Of a DNA stretch of 64,000 nucleotides, positions 1 to 15,133 are shown one piece after another. Both the position numbers and the translations under genes were made by a program. Source of the stretch: Porpolomopsis calyptriformis. Taxonomy: Eukaryota; Basidiomycota; Agaricomycetes; Agaricales; Hygrophoraceae. The notes beneath the pieces were generated by a model. That model was not told the DNA's origin and ran no database searches. It was given only the letters and a program-made list of their open reading frames with translations. How positions within the stretch are numbered: the first letter of the stretch is position 1; each line of letters opens with the position of its first letter. Location of the stretch: assembly GCA_951640195.1 (NCBI GenBank), contig OX621169.1, positions 806,001 through 870,000 on the forward strand. Direction: 5' to 3'.

Positions 1-2508
1 AGGAGGTGCGTCCTATTGATGTTTTCCTTTGCATTTCCTATGACTTACCTAACTCCCCCCCCCTCTCTGCATCTCGCAGGTTTTGATCGTAGAAAACGAA
101 GAGGGGGAGATTGTGCGCGAGTTCTTGAAGGAAATCGACACAATTGTCCTGTACAAATCTATGCGCGAACTACTCGTCTATCTCACACACCTGGACGTTA
201 CGGACACGGAAACAATCTTGACCGAAAAACTTGCCAAGCAAGTCGATGGCTCAGAATGGTCTTGGCAAAACTTGAATACTTTGTGCTGGGCAATAGGATC
301 TATTTCTGGCGCAATGAGTGCGGTGGTCCTCAATCCTCTAGGTTCTTAGCTGACGTTTTGATGAAATGACAGACGAAGAGACAGAGAAACGCTTCCTTGT
401 GACCGTAATCAAGGACCTTTTAGGTCTATGCGAGATCAAACGTGGCAAGGATAACAAAGCCGTCGTCGCATCAGATATCATGTATATCGTCGGGCAGTAT
501 CCGAGATTCCTCAAGGCTCACTGGAAGTTCCTCAAGACCGTTGTTAATAAATTATTTGAATTTATGCACGAGACACACGAGGGTGAGCCCCATTGCCATC
601 GCCGCTTTAATACGTTGACCTCCCCTGGCATCTATATAGGCGTGCAGGACATGGCTTGCGATACATTTATCAAAATCGCACAAAAATGTCGGCGCCATTT
701 CGTGATGCAGCAATCCGGAGAGCAGGAACCGTTCGTTGACGAAATTCTGCGACTACTGCACAGAATCACTGTGGATTTGTCACCTCAGCAGGTATGTCAC
801 TTTATCTCATAGGATCATTGATTTTAAAATCTTTGGCAGGTGCATACCTTCTACGAGGCGGTTGGATACATGATTTCTGCTCAGCCTAATAAGCCGCAAC
901 AAGAGAAATTGATTGCCAGGTTGATGGAGCTACCGAACAGTGCAGTATGTATTACTTCGCCGCATCTTTATGAACTTTCGCCTGAATCATTCGGCTTGCA
1001 GTGGGACTCGCTGATGTCGCAAGCTTCGCAAAACATGGATGTCCTTAGCAGCACTGACAATGTAAAGATCTTGTCCAACGTACTCAAAACAAATGTTTCC
1101 GCTTGTACCTCAATCGGAAGTTTCTATCTACCTCAAATTGGGCGGATATTCATGGACATGCTCGGCTTGTACAAAGAGGTCAGTGGAATAATCAGCAAGA
1201 CAGTCGCCCGTGAAGGTACGTGAACTTGTACTGGTAAGCGTCCGCATAATTCTCAAACCTGCTGCAGGGACGATCGCTACCAAGACTCCAAAGATTCGAA
1301 ATCTACGAGCGGTGAAGAAAGACATTTTGAAGTTGATGGAGACTTATATCAAGAAAGCTGAAGATATGGAGGCTGTCAAGAACAACCTTATTCCACTATT
1401 GCTCGACGCTATTCTTGGCGACTACAACCAGAACGTGCCAATGGCAAGGGACGCAGAGGTGTTGAATGTAATGGCAACCATTACAGGCCGGCTTGGTGTA
1501 TGTCTCCTATTTGATGCGACTCGTGACATGTTCGCTAAGATCCTGGCAGAACCTGTTAACCCCTCAAGTGCCCGCTATTCTCGACGCCGTCTTCGAGCCA
1601 ACACTCAATATGATTAACCAAGATTTTGCGGAATACCCAGAACATCGGGTAGGATTCTTCAAGCTTCTCCGGGCAATCAACTTAAATTGCTTCCTGGGTG
1701 AGGAGCTTTGTTTGCACACGGGAAATAAACATTGATTAATGTTTTGTATAGCCTTACTTAACGTACCACCACACCAGTTCAAGCTGTTTATGGATAGCAT
1801 AGTTTGGGCTATCAAACACACGATGAGGGACATAGCCGACACAGGACTTAATTGTAAGTGATTTCTGCGAGTCTCAGCGGCTAAAGGGTCTGACGTCCCG
1901 TTTAGTGTGTCTAGAAGTTGTCAACAACTTCGCCAGCGCGGATCCTGCCGTCGCGAATGCTTTCTTCCAACAATACTTCTTAAGCATTGTGCAAGACATA
2001 TTCTTTGTGCTTACCGACACCGATCATAAAAGCGGGTTCAAGCTACAAAGTATGCTGCTTGCGCGAATGTTCCAACTGGTGGAGACAAACCAGATACAGT
2101 CTCCATTGTTTGATCCATCTCAAGTGCAAAACCCCAGCATGACCAATGCAATTTTCTTGCGGGAATATTGCGCTAATTTGTTGAAAACCGCTTTCCCTCA
2201 TATCCAGCCGTAAGATCAATCGTAGCTCCTCAATAATGGCTCGCTGACTTACCCTTGCCCATAGCGCCCAAGTGCAGGTATTTGTAACGGGTTTGAGCGA
2301 GTACCACACGGATACCATCCGTTTCAAGTCCGCCCTCCGAGACTTCCTGATCCAACTCAAGGAATTCTCCGGCGACAACACTGAGCTGTTCCTCGAAGAA
2401 AAAGAAACGGAACAGCAGCAGAAGGCCCTGGCGGAGCGCGACGCTGCCATGCGCATCCCGGGCATGCTCAAACCGTCGCAACTGGAAGACAAAGACGAGG
2501 ATCTTTGA
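1..2508 (+). CDS. CRM1: Exportin-1 (CRM1/Xpo1), 3' part, spliced
   Basis: Nuclear export receptor: it binds leucine-rich export signals together with Ran-GTP and carries proteins and RNPs through the pore. The window opens inside the gene. The first five bases look like an exon end, followed by an intron to about 79. Exons then read continuously through HEAT-repeat sequence typical of CRM1, including the very conserved blocks [20 protein letters not shown] (about 393-452) and [20 protein letters not shown] (about 640-700). The last exon ends in a short acidic tail at 2508. At least eight short introns interrupt it. The cysteine in DLLGLCE corresponds to the leptomycin-B-reactive cysteine (human Cys528). 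The N-terminal half, with the Ran-binding region, lies outside the window. Identity is certain; individual small exon borders were only partly resolved. Confidence 0.95.
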
Positions 2509-2795
2509 TCTTTGTATGTGTGGTTTTCACGATGCATATTTTCTTGTCTTCTTTATTCCTGCAAGCCAACTCTCCCTTTATTGTATTATTGCTGTCATTC
2601 CAACCCAACATTGCGCTATCGACACCTTCCTTTCCTCGCTGTTTTTTTATGTGTACTACCAATCTTAGGTGGAAGAGACGAAATTAATGTAGAGCTTTCA
2701 ACTGAATTTCATCTCATAAATGAAATAATTCCACAAAACGGATGACTTGATCGACTTCCTTCTTTCGCCAGTCACTCAAACACAACATACGACAA

Positions 2796-3562
2796 TGTTC
2801 AAAAAGTGCTCATGCCATAGTCAATCATCCTCCAAACCCCGTGGCTAATCATATTGGCGAGACCAGATTCCAACCATCGACTGATATCTCGGGCCAAACG
2901 CCCGTCAAGACATCCGTCCAGCGGAACATTCGCGCGGCTATACTGTCTCAGTGGAAGATCGAGCCTGAGACGTTGGAAGCCATATGGCCAAAGAAAGAGT
3001 CTCTCGTCCATGTGAAATGGTGCGTAGGTGCAACCGAGCGAACAAAAAGTACAATATTTGAAAACGGCATGGACGGATAAACCATGTCCCTCTATTTACT
3101 GTAGCAGAGACCATATGGCGATATTTGCGGTGCACAACGAACCGCTGTTCTTCCAACACTTTGACGGGCCGTTCTACCCAACGCTGCGACTGCTGCACAA
3201 ATGTATGTGTTTGATAAGCGTCGGTGGTTATTCATATATGTAACTCATCGATCGATTCTTTCTTCATAGATCCATACATTCTCCCCACAGTCAAAATCGA
3301 TCGAGGCGCGATCCGCTTCCTGCTCCAAGGCGCCCACATGATGTGCCCAGGGCTGACGTCTGCAGGCGGTTACCTCCCACCCTCAGACGAGGCGGTCCCC
3401 GCGCAGACGCCTGTCGCGATACACGCAGAGGGGAAGGAGCACCCCGTCGGCGTCGGGGTGACGAAGATCGGGACGGAGGAAATCAGGAAGGTGAATAAAG
3501 GTGTCGGGATTGAGACGGTGCATTATTTAGGGGACGACCTATGGGCCATACAGACGCTGTGA
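2796..3562 (+). CDS. TMA20: MCT-1/Tma20 translation-machinery protein (PUA domain)
   Basis: Small ribosome-associated protein that, with its DENR/Tma22 partner, acts in 40S recycling and re-initiation. Four exons fit consensus splice sites: 2796-2806, 2867-3019, 3105-3202 and 3270-3562. The first exon encodes only MFKK, which is how the family begins. The N-terminal domain is followed by a PUA domain; family blocks [37 protein letters not shown] and [17 protein letters not shown] are all present. Length (about 183 residues) matches the family. The start was chosen because it gives the conserved MFKK and is the only ATG whose exon splices in frame. It lies about 290 bp downstream of CRM1 on the same strand, with the untranslated gap between them. 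Confidence 0.93.
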
Positions 3563-3957
3563 AGGAGGCCACGGTCGGGTCTGTCAGACCCTTCTTTTGC
3601 TTCTCATTGATTCGTACGTGGCTGATCTAGAAGGATCCGTTCCACACATTTGTAGGTTACGTGAATTAAATAAGATGCTCTGGGTGTTCATCGATGTAAT
3701 ACCTGGGACTGTAGGCATATATACTGCGCCAATGTAAAGTTACAGATGCTCCAGGTGCAGTTTGAGTGGTACTTTCTGTTTGTTCAAAACTACCCCGCCC
3801 AGTCCGGGTCCGATGTGGGATCTGATCCAGACTGTTCCTCTTGGGTGAAGTAGGGCAGGAGGCCTGCCAATGTAAATGGTAGGCTATCGTTTAATGTCAA
3901 GAGTGATGTAGATTGCAGTAAAAATACCTCCACAAAGTAGTATGAGAACTGAAAATG
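3563..3957. other. Intergenic gap between convergent Tma20 and NLR genes
   Basis: About 395 bp separating two convergent 3' ends. No reading frame with family resemblance, no RNA gene and no repeat were seen. It presumably holds both 3' untranslated regions. Confidence 0.5.
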
Positions 3958-6900
3958 TTACAAGTCATCAAAATACGAGTCCATTTGTGCAAAATCAATG
4001 AGAAGAACACGGCCATCATCTGTGCCTAAAACTACACGATCACCACGCGTGGCCAGCGTGTTTGGTCGACAAGAGACCGGAATCCAGCAAACCCGCCGAT
4101 TCCGAGTAATAGAGTGGACCCACCCGTCTTCCGCGATATATCCAAACATGGGACCGGTTTCGATCGAGAAGTTATGGGATACACTACAAGAGATTGCGAC
4201 AGATTCAACTGCGCTGCAATGCCCTTTGAAGGACATCAGATATTCGCCATTAATGGTATCCCACACCCTGAGAGTGTTGTCGGCAGATCCGGACACAATA
4301 CGAGTGCCGTCTGGGGAGAATGCGACTGAATGCACGGAGGAATGATGCCCCGTGAGGGTATTCAGATGCATACCACTGATTGCGTCCCACTGCCAAAGAG
4401 TTTTGTCGCGAGATCCGGAGATGATATGTTTGCCATCCGGAGAAAACACGGCGGAGTATACCGAATCAAAATGTCCCTTCAGGGTCATCAGATGTTCGCC
4501 ATTAACTGAGTCCCACAGTCGAAGAGTATTGTCGTAGGATCCAGACACAATACGCGTGCCTTCCGGGGAGAATGCGACCGAATATATCAAGGACGAATGT
4601 CCTTTGAGAACGTCCAGACAGGCACCACTGACCGCATCCCACAGTCGAAGGGTCTTGTCGCCCGATCCAGACACGATACGCGTGCCATCTGGGGAGAAGG
4701 CGACTGAAGTTACCGAGGATGAATGTCCCTTGAGGGTGTTCAAATATACACCATTTACTGCGTTCCACAGCCGTAGAGTTTTGTCAGCAGATCCGGAGAC
4801 GATACGCGTGCAGTCTAGGGAGAAGGCGACTGAAAGCACAGGGTTTGAATGTCTTACGACAGTGCTCAGCTGTGTATCACTGGCTGCGGCCCACAGCCGA
4901 AGAGTTTTGTCGCTGGATCCAGACACAATACGCGTGCCGTCTGGGGAAAATGCAACCAAATTAACTTCGTTGAAATGTCCCTCGAAGGTGTTTAGATGTG
5001 CGCCACTAGCCGCGTTCCACAGCCGGACAGTTTTGTCGCTGGACCCAGACACGATGTAAGCGCCATTTGGGGAAAATGCCACCGAATATACTAAAGAGGA
5101 ATGTCCCTTAAATGTGATCAGATGCGAACCACTGACTGCATCCCACAGTCGAAGTGTTTTATCGCCTGATGCAGACACGATACGCGTACCGTCCGGGGAG
5201 AAGGCGACGGAAGTTACGGAGGACGAATGTCCTTTGAAAGTCTTGAGATAGGCACCAGTAGCGGCGTCCCAAAGCCGAAGAGTATTGTCGTATGATCCAG
5301 ACACGATACGCATACCATCTGGGGAGAATGTGACTGAATATACCAAGGAAAAATGTCCCGTGAGGGCATTTAAATGTGCACCACTGAGTGCGTCCCACAA
5401 TCGAACAGTACCATGGCCGGATCCAGAAGCGATCAGCGTAGTATCCGGGGAGAATGCAACCGAATGTACAGGAGAGGAATGCCCCTTGAGGGTGTGGAGG
5501 TGTTCACCACTGACTGCGTCCCACAAACGAAGAGTATTATCATAAGATCCAGAGACGATATACTTGCCGTCTGGCGAGAATGCGACCGAAGATACCTCAT
5601 CAGAATGACCCCCGAAGGTGTCGAGATGCACACCGCTGACTGAATCCCATAGACGAACGGTATTGTCGCTGGATGCCGACACGACACACCTTCCGTCTGG
5701 AGAGAATGAGGCTGACGACACTGAGCCAGAATGTCCCTCGATCGTTCGTATGCACAAACTCCACGTCTCACTCAATCCATTGTGTATTTTTAAGGGGAGG
5801 TCCAGCTCTGTCCCGTACGTCTTCTTAATGGAGATGTCCTGAGGAGCGAATAGTAACGCGGAATGGTATATTTGAAGGGAACAAGTACTGATGATCGAGA
5901 AGAATTCCAGGGTAAACCGCTCGCAGTCGTGAAGTAAAACCATGGCATCAGTCATCTCTCCGCCTGTGTTCTGTGAAACTAGATAAGTATGGTGTATTAG
6001 AGGAATAAGAGATCACGAACAGCAATCATCCGTTGGGCGGTACCTAACGCAAGGAGGCCACTCCGAAGATCGCCTAAGAGACTGATTGCCTCAACCCAGT
6101 AAAGTAGATATTTCGAACAGAATTCCTTAACGAGGTCAATGAGAATGTCCGAGAACATAGCATTTTCAAGGTGCCAAGCCCAGTGACGACACGCATACTG
6201 CAATTGAGGTGGAATGCAAGTCATAATCCGTGTCGCAAGGTCGTCTATTTCGTTATTGAGCATCGATGGATTTCTTATTCCGCAGATATCTCGCTTCAGA
6301 CCTTTCATAGTATCCAGACAGGCACGCGCAAGTAATGTATGTTGCGTCTGGGGATTCACAACATATTTGGAGTTCAGACATCGAGTTGGACTTATTATGA
6401 AGTCGAAGAATGATGGATGAAGAGTTCGGATTACTTGGCTATCATCGTCGGGCACCATGACGACTGAGTGAAGACGCTGCAATGTTACATGAACTGTGTG
6501 TGACTGCACACCCAGTAATCGCTCTAGTGCAAGTGAGGAGAGAGGGTCTCGAAGGAGAACGATGGTGCCCAAAATTGTCTTCAACCGACCAGAAAGATGT
6601 GAAGATATGTTGGGAAATGCGTGGTTCAACATTTGGGTGTATAGCTGATCAAGATTATAATATGGAGAGGAGCTTTCTGTCGCGGTAGGGGCATTAGACA
6701 GAAGACGCGCGAGTTGATGTTTGGGGTCACAATAGTCTGGATCCTCGATGTATTTGATCGAGGTTGACGCAAAAATAAAAAGCCCAAATGACAGCCGCGT
6801 CAGGGAATGGATATCCGCTCTAGAGGGCCATTCATCTTCAAGATGATATAACTCCCTCACCGACGAGAGTTTCGACGAAAGGTAGCGTTCGATATCGCTT

Positions 6901-8513
6901 TGCACGATGCCCAGTTCAACCTCATGCAAAATGTATCGCCGAGTGACGGGGTCCAAATCGCTTGATTTGAAGACTGTGGTAATCCGACTTTCTGGCCTAC
7001 TGGTGACCAAGAACTTCAATGGAAGGAGCTCGTCGACATGAAGAGAAAGTGACGATAAGATGGCCGAGGTCGTTCCAGTCTCCCTGCATTCATCAAGTGC
7101 ATCCAATACAACAATGCACGGAGAGAACGAGCTTCCGAGCGTGCGAAGAGGTTTCACAATGAGCTCTTCAAGTTGATACGAAGGAGTGGTGTAACCGATG
7201 TCAGGAGATGATTTCATAACACGAGTGACCTCGGCTCTGAATAAAGGATTGAAGTTTCCAAGCTGGTAGGCGATACTGGTGAAGATCAGATTGGGGTTGC
7301 TACAGTCCGCATCGTCGCGTGAGCAGAAAAAGCTTGCACCAAGAGTACCAAGTGTTCTACAACCCTCGGCAACTGTGCAAGCAATCGTCGTCTTACCAGT
7401 CCCAGCCGATCCACTGATCCAAAAAATACAGGAATTTCCCGCAACGTTATCGATATCCTCGTTTGAAATGGGGCCACTTTCAGATTGTGGGTCACTAACA
7501 CCAATCCAGCGAAAAATTTGATCTAGAATATCGGTCCTTGTTCCCTCCAAACATTGTTCCCGATCTTTGCAGTTGAATGGAGAAAACATGGCATATGGAG
7601 GATGCCCGTCTAGGATGCCTGTCAATTCCTGCGTCAGGTATTAATAATATCATTGGTCACCTTTTATGTCTAATCTCGCATTGACTTGCTAGAAGGGGTG
7701 AGATAAGCAATGATGTAACGACTATTGGGAAGCACAAACCTGAAATCCGCTTGCTGTGTTTACACAAAGGTTGTCGATCTTCTCTTGGATCTTGATGGTA
7801 TGTTCCTTGGGGTGCATGAGTGAGGGTCCCATTACAGTGGCGAGATATTAACATACGTCAAGTGAGAATTCAATTGAGAGCATAGTCTCTACCTACACCA
7901 AAATGCAACACCGATCTATATCATTCAAAGGTGGGATCGTGCCAGCAAGTATTCATACCGTAAAGCTTTGGATCGCCCACGTAATTGACTGAATATGACT
8001 GCAGATCAACTGCCCATCATCGCCATGGTTCACGAATCGTTTTATGGTATTGCCAGACGCCATCCTTCGCAGATCTTCTATAGCTGTATTTGATGTACTA
8101 TTGGAATAGGGATCAGGCCAGTGTTCTTGTGGCATAAAAGCAACGCACGCGAACACACGGTCTATCCTGTCAACGACCGCTGTAGAAAATGTTGCCCCAT
8201 TCTTGGAAATTTCAAGGACTTGATTGAGACCGTCGATCTGCTTTGAGAGTTTTTCGATGTCCTCCACATTTTGAGAGGTTTTCTGCAATAGATCATCCAT
8301 CAGAAGGCGTAGAAGCACACAATTTCGATCTACCTTGATAGCATCCAACACGAACAGAAGACCACCTATACCTGCTTGCAGTCCAGGAAGCCCAACATCT
8401 CCTGTAACCTCTTTGACTACCCGGAGAGTTGTTTGCAGCCCGCTAATGGCAGTGGAACATGCCTGCTTCAACTTTTCCTTGTCCTCTAGCTTTGATTTAA
8501 TAGAGCGGAACAT
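3958..8513 (-). CDS. NLR-like receptor: helical N-terminal domain, NACHT, WD40 array
   Basis: Predicted signal-transducing STAND NTPase of the fungal incompatibility/innate-immunity type. Five exons splice in frame: 8513-7959, 7892-7857, 7805-7740, 7628-6021 and 5970-3958, giving about 1425 residues. Residues 1-185 form an alpha-helical domain with the GLPGL...LLFVLDAI pattern seen in HeLo/MLKL-NTD-like domains (inference). NACHT follows, with P-loop GSAGTGKTT near residue 280 and Walker B CIVVLDALDECRE. After a helical linker come twelve 42-residue WD repeats (126 bp each), all with SPDG...SGS.D.T.RLWD signatures, then a diverged C-terminal blade ending MDSYFDDL. No stop or frameshift was found. 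The ORF caller's earlier start is a TTG; the ATG at 8513 matches the conserved MFRSIK start of the paralogue at 36 kb. It is head-to-head with SDH1 (195 bp between ATGs). Confidence 0.9.
4047..5730 (-). repeat. Tandem WD40-coding repeat array, about 12 units of 126 bp
   Basis: Within the last exon of the NLR gene, successive units of 126 bp encode 42-residue WD repeats. Several are nearly identical in protein sequence: units 5 and 9 share HSSSVTSVAFSPDGTRIV and KTLRLWDAVSG, and units 6 and 10 are close too. Such homogeneity is typical of fungal NLR repeat arrays that turn over by unequal exchange (known for the HET-E/D/R family). The periodic array also creates many open antisense frames that are not genes. 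Confidence 0.85.
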
Positions 8514-8708
8514 TGACAGAGCCTTGAATTGCGCTGTTTTGGTTATCCTTCTGGCATGCAACAAAGAGAGTGAGGCTAGTTCCTGCGTAAGATAAATGAA
8601 CGCCTCACCTCAGCGTTCAATGGTATAAATGTTGTGGTTCGGGACAAACCGGAGGTGGTATTGACTGCTAATCAAAAGCAGTCTCGTCCAAACAGAACCG
8701 CAGTGATC
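8514..8708. promoter_or_regulatory. Shared divergent promoter region between NLR and SDH1
   Basis: Only 195 bp separate the start codons of the NLR gene (minus) and SDH1 (plus), so both promoters must overlap or share elements. No clear TATA box was picked out. The region also contains a GCAG-like splice acceptor on the minus strand near 8580, so an extra upstream NLR exon cannot be excluded. Confidence 0.45.
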
Positions 8709-11345
<2,637 letters not shown>

Positions 11346-11531
11346 ATGGTTTTTTCTCTTCTCTTCAACCGATAATACATAGTTTTAACAATATTGGTTC
11401 ATGAGTTAGGGAAAGCTGGTACCCCATCACGTCACATGTACTGTACATGTACCTTCACTTCGTCTCCTTTCACTTCATAAATTGGTCGCATGAGGCAAGA
11501 AAATATATATATATTTATTTCATGTCCGTAT

Positions 11532-13826
11532 TCAAGACAGAGGAGCATCCAACGCATGGTCCCTAAAATATCGTTCCGGGAAGTATCGTGCCCTCACCAT
11601 CCTCCCACCAAAATACCGACCGTCCAACTCTCGCACCGTCTTCCAAGCACTTGCCGGTCCACCGAACAGAACAAAGATCCGGACGGCATCATCAGGGTTC
11701 GGCGGCGACGGCTGAACGAGATGCACGATAACACGCTCGACAATGCCGTTCTTGGAGCATTCGTCGCCTGTATAATTCATCAAACGAAGAAGAAAAAAAA
11801 ATCGGTCCAAGTTGAGTAAGCCGATGGATCTTTTATCTCCCTAGAAGCAAAGAAAGGTTTTCTGCGCACCGATTTCTTCTCGCAGATCATCATCATCTAC
11901 ATCTTCAACCCCAACCATATTCGTGAGCACGACGACCCGACTCGGCTCGCCAAACCGCTCTCTATCTTCCCTCCCCTTGGGGTCCTCATTATCATTAATA
12001 ATCTTGCCCATTTTCGCGCTCAATCCGGTTTTGCTTCCCCCAGGAGGTCCATCAAACGCACTACCACCGCCTGGTCCACGCTTCCCACCTTTACCCTTCC
12101 CGCCACCCTTCTTACCTTGCGAAATTTGTTCGACCGTCAGCGGATTGACGATACCCGAGCCGTCCACTCCGAGCCCTTGTCCGGCTTTGTGTCCCAATTT
12201 AGCCATCAGCCTTGCCGCAAACCCATGTGGGTCTGGCCTAGATACCACCCAACGAATCAGCACAAGGAAAGATAATAAATGGGGCCGAAGGTATACTGAC
12301 TTTTTGGATACGGAGGGTTCTTCTTCGATAGGAGGGACCGTAGAAGTCGGTTCAGAGGCGGCGGCAACGGCGGCAGGCGTAGCCAGGGCACCCAACTTTG
12401 CAGCAATAGCAGCAGCAGCTTTGACTTTGTCTTCGAATTCGCCAGGAATGGGAGCGCCGGGAGGACCGGGGGGTGGCGGAGGGACCGAAGGAGGGGCAAA
12501 GGGATCGTACGCTAGAGAGGGGAAGGATACATTTTCTTCTGAGAAAGAAGGGGGAACATGAGGTGGAGCAGTGGGGGAAGTCACAGGAAAAGGTGGTAGC
12601 TCGCCCTCAGGTTCTGCCTCGGAAGACAGAGATAATCCGGGAATACGGTCGTCATCATCTGAGCGAAGGGTGGGCGCCATCGGAGGAGACGGCGGAGGGA
12701 TTACCGTACGCTTCATACCCGCCGATAAGGCGAGGCGGCGTTGGAAGGCTTCTTCACCTGAGAGATTACGATCGATAGGGACTGGCGCATCGTCAACAGG
12801 AGGTGGGGCATTACGAGACCTTTCCTCGTCGTCTCTAGACCAACGATCGTCGTAATCGTCATATCTCCCTACGGGGACATACATCAATAAAACTACATTC
12901 TGTGGGCGTTCAGATTACGTACCTGTTTTCCGCGGGGGCTCGTCGTCAGATGCACTCCTGTCGCTATCGGAATAGCTAGAGCTGCGCCTGTATCTTTTTC
13001 GCTCTTCCATGCGACGTTGCTCGGCAAGCCTTTCGCGCCTCTCGATGCGTTCTTTTTGTTTCCAGACTTTGTATTCGTTATAGTCATTCGGGCGGAGAGG
13101 ATCATACTGTTCCATAGGATCCCATATGTTGATGGGAACATTCTTATTCTAAAATAAATTAAAAAATGAAAACAGATGTATTTTGCGATGTAAGAAGCTA
13201 ACCTTTTTATTCTTTCCTTTGCTTCGATTTTTCCTCTGATTTGACTTGAACCCGTTGACATCTTCGTCGAGAACCATGGATGGAGGTTTGACTTTCTTGC
13301 CCCAAGCGTGCGAGTCTTGAGGTTCGGGTTTGGGGGGTTCCAGCAAGGTGGGTGGAGCAGAGACGACGGCGGTGGACGAAAGCAGGGCGGCGGGAACGGG
13401 GACGGTCGAAGTCATTGCTGCTCCTACCGGTAGACGGGACGTTGTTGCCTTTGGTTTCTGCGCTTGGGGTCGACGAACGGGGGCAAAGGCGAGCGAAGCA
13501 GACCACCCTTCGGATAAGGGATGCGAATGATGGATTCAATAAACGAGCTCTACGGGTGCAATGGCGCAAGAGATGAAAGAGATACCAGCTGTTGCCTTCC
13601 CTGAGGCTCCTCCTGCAGTGCCTGAATGAGGCACTTTCTGAGTAGTTGCTTCTGGTGGTTGCTCATTTGTAGTAGATGATGATTGCTCTATGTCAATTGA
13701 TGGATCGCCTGAGGATGGTGGTGGGGGCGGCGGCGGCGGCGGTATATTTTGAGGATGAGATGAAGAAAAGGCAGAGGATGTTGAGAACTGGATTCCTCCG
13801 TAAAGACCACCTGCTCTGCTCGACAT
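11532..13826 (-). CDS. Splicing factor 45 (SPF45/RBM17): G-patch and UHM/RRM
   Basis: Spliceosome-associated protein acting at 3' splice-site recognition and the second step, through a U2AF-homology motif. The minus-strand exons read from [11 protein letters not shown] (13826) through a polyproline run and a charged linker ([20 protein letters not shown], near 13040) and an RS-like stretch. A G-patch follows ([19 protein letters not shown], near 12215), then a C-terminal RRM starting [10 protein letters not shown] (about 11930) and ending at 11532 with the family-like RYFPERYF. At least five introns. Basic low-complexity [11 protein letters not shown] follows the G-patch. It converges on SDH1 (186 bp between stops). 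Its ATG is only 48 bp from the divergent BTB gene. The order of domains is diagnostic; the N-terminal exon borders are less sure. Confidence 0.88.
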
Positions 13827-13874
13827 CGTTGGTGGTGAGAAAAATATCAAATTTATGTGCAAATAAATACAAAT

Positions 13875-14851
13875 ATGTCAAGTAGCACCAACTACATGGT
13901 CGAGGTCGAGATTTCTGAGCGATGTGAGCTATTACCATCTTTAATAGACATTTGCTGACGACTGGTTTAGTTTGTGATCCCGAGGGAGATATTATTTTAC
14001 GCTCAAGTGATGGCACTACATTTAAATTCTACAGGATGAACCTTCAAGTCCATTCAGTTGTGTTTTTGGGTGCCGAAGCATTCCCAGCATCATCTGAAGA
14101 AGTCGTCGATCTTACGGAGACCGCAGAAGTTCTTGATGCGCTCTTACAGCTCATGTCACCCCATCACCGGCTTGATTTAGCATCCCTCGAGTTCGATATG
14201 CTGGCTCAAGTTGCGGAAGCGGTGGAAAAATATCAAGTTGTTTCTGCTATGACAATATGTCAAGTGCTTATGAGGTTCGTTCATGTCTGGCATCAACAGG
14301 AGTGTGACAACTGGAACTGTCCTTAGAACTAACATTCCTCGTCATTCACTTGAGGTATTGGAGTATGCTAGAAGGCATGGATATGAGACAATCATGAACG
14401 AGGCTGCGTTGGAGTCCATTAAACTTGAAATAAGGGTGGCAAGGCAATGTCTTTCAGCTGAGACATTTGGAGCATGGGTATGTTGTTGGTGTTTGCAAAT
14501 GAAACTCACTGGCTCATTGTCTAGGCTGAGTACTTGGGTCACTGGTTCAAGACACAACGTGACGCAATTGCTTATGGTTCGCCATCTTACCATAAGCAAT
14601 ATGAATTCGATGAAATAGATGGTGACGCGATAACACACCACTGTCGCTGCAAGGATTGGAAAGTGAAGGTTGCAGAGATAAGTCATAAGCTTGCATCAGG
14701 GTTCAAGTCACTGAGGGAGTTGGATGAGACCTTTAAATTGACTTCAAAAGTGGATGGTCATGGTGCTGTTATTCAGGGGAGTGTAAAAGAGTGGAGACAG
14801 GCAGTAGAAAACGAGAAGAGGAAAATACCCCAGTTCAGCAAGCTATTATGA
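13875..14851 (+). CDS. BTB/POZ-domain protein, copy A
   Basis: Member of the large Agaricomycete BTB family; the molecular role is unknown, and BTB folds usually mediate dimerisation or cullin-3 recruitment. Exons 13875-13923, 13971-14274, 14327-14477 and 14525-14851 sum to 831 nt (276 residues) with good GT-AG borders. The N-terminal third reads ISERFCDPEGDIILRSSDG then FKFYRMNLQVHS, the usual BTB strand-helix pattern; the rest is helical (EVLEYARRHGY, AEISHKLASG). The start was chosen because the ATG at 13875 splices in frame into the BTB core; the shorter MVEVEISER start at 13896 is possible. A close paralogue with the same exon structure lies in opposite orientation at 21041-22032. Confidence 0.82.
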
Positions 14852-15133
14852 TAGCAGCAATAAACCGTCTATGCTATCAATCGTTTTCCAGTTGCAAGGT
14901 ATCTAGATGAAGTAGCTTTCAATGTCGGTGCCAAGGTAGTCCTGACCCTGCATCGAATGGAACGAGCCATTGGTTCGAGATCAGAATACAAGAGAGAAAC
15001 AACGAACGATTAGTGGGATGTGTCAGGACAATATTCTCTGATGCTAGCTTTTGGCATGCAGAGAAGTGACTGATAATGTGCGCCATGTGTGCTGCAGTCT
15101 TTACGCAACACTCGCCGACTTGGGATTTGAATG
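14852..15133. other. Intergenic, BTB copy A to ALKBH1 3' ends
   Basis: About 280 bp between convergent 3' ends. Nothing coding or repeated was recognised. Confidence 0.4.

Noticed and set aside
4047..5730. Regularly spaced repeats resembling a CRISPR array
   Set aside because: The units are contiguous 126-bp protein-coding WD repeats without spacers, in a eukaryote.
3998..5842. Series of plus-strand ORFs antisense to the WD40 exon
   Set aside because: They recur with the 126-bp WD repeat period and translate to repeats of no known fold; they are shadows of the minus-strand array.
13725..13742. GGC repeat
   Set aside because: It encodes the polyproline run of SPF45 on the minus strand and needs no other explanation.
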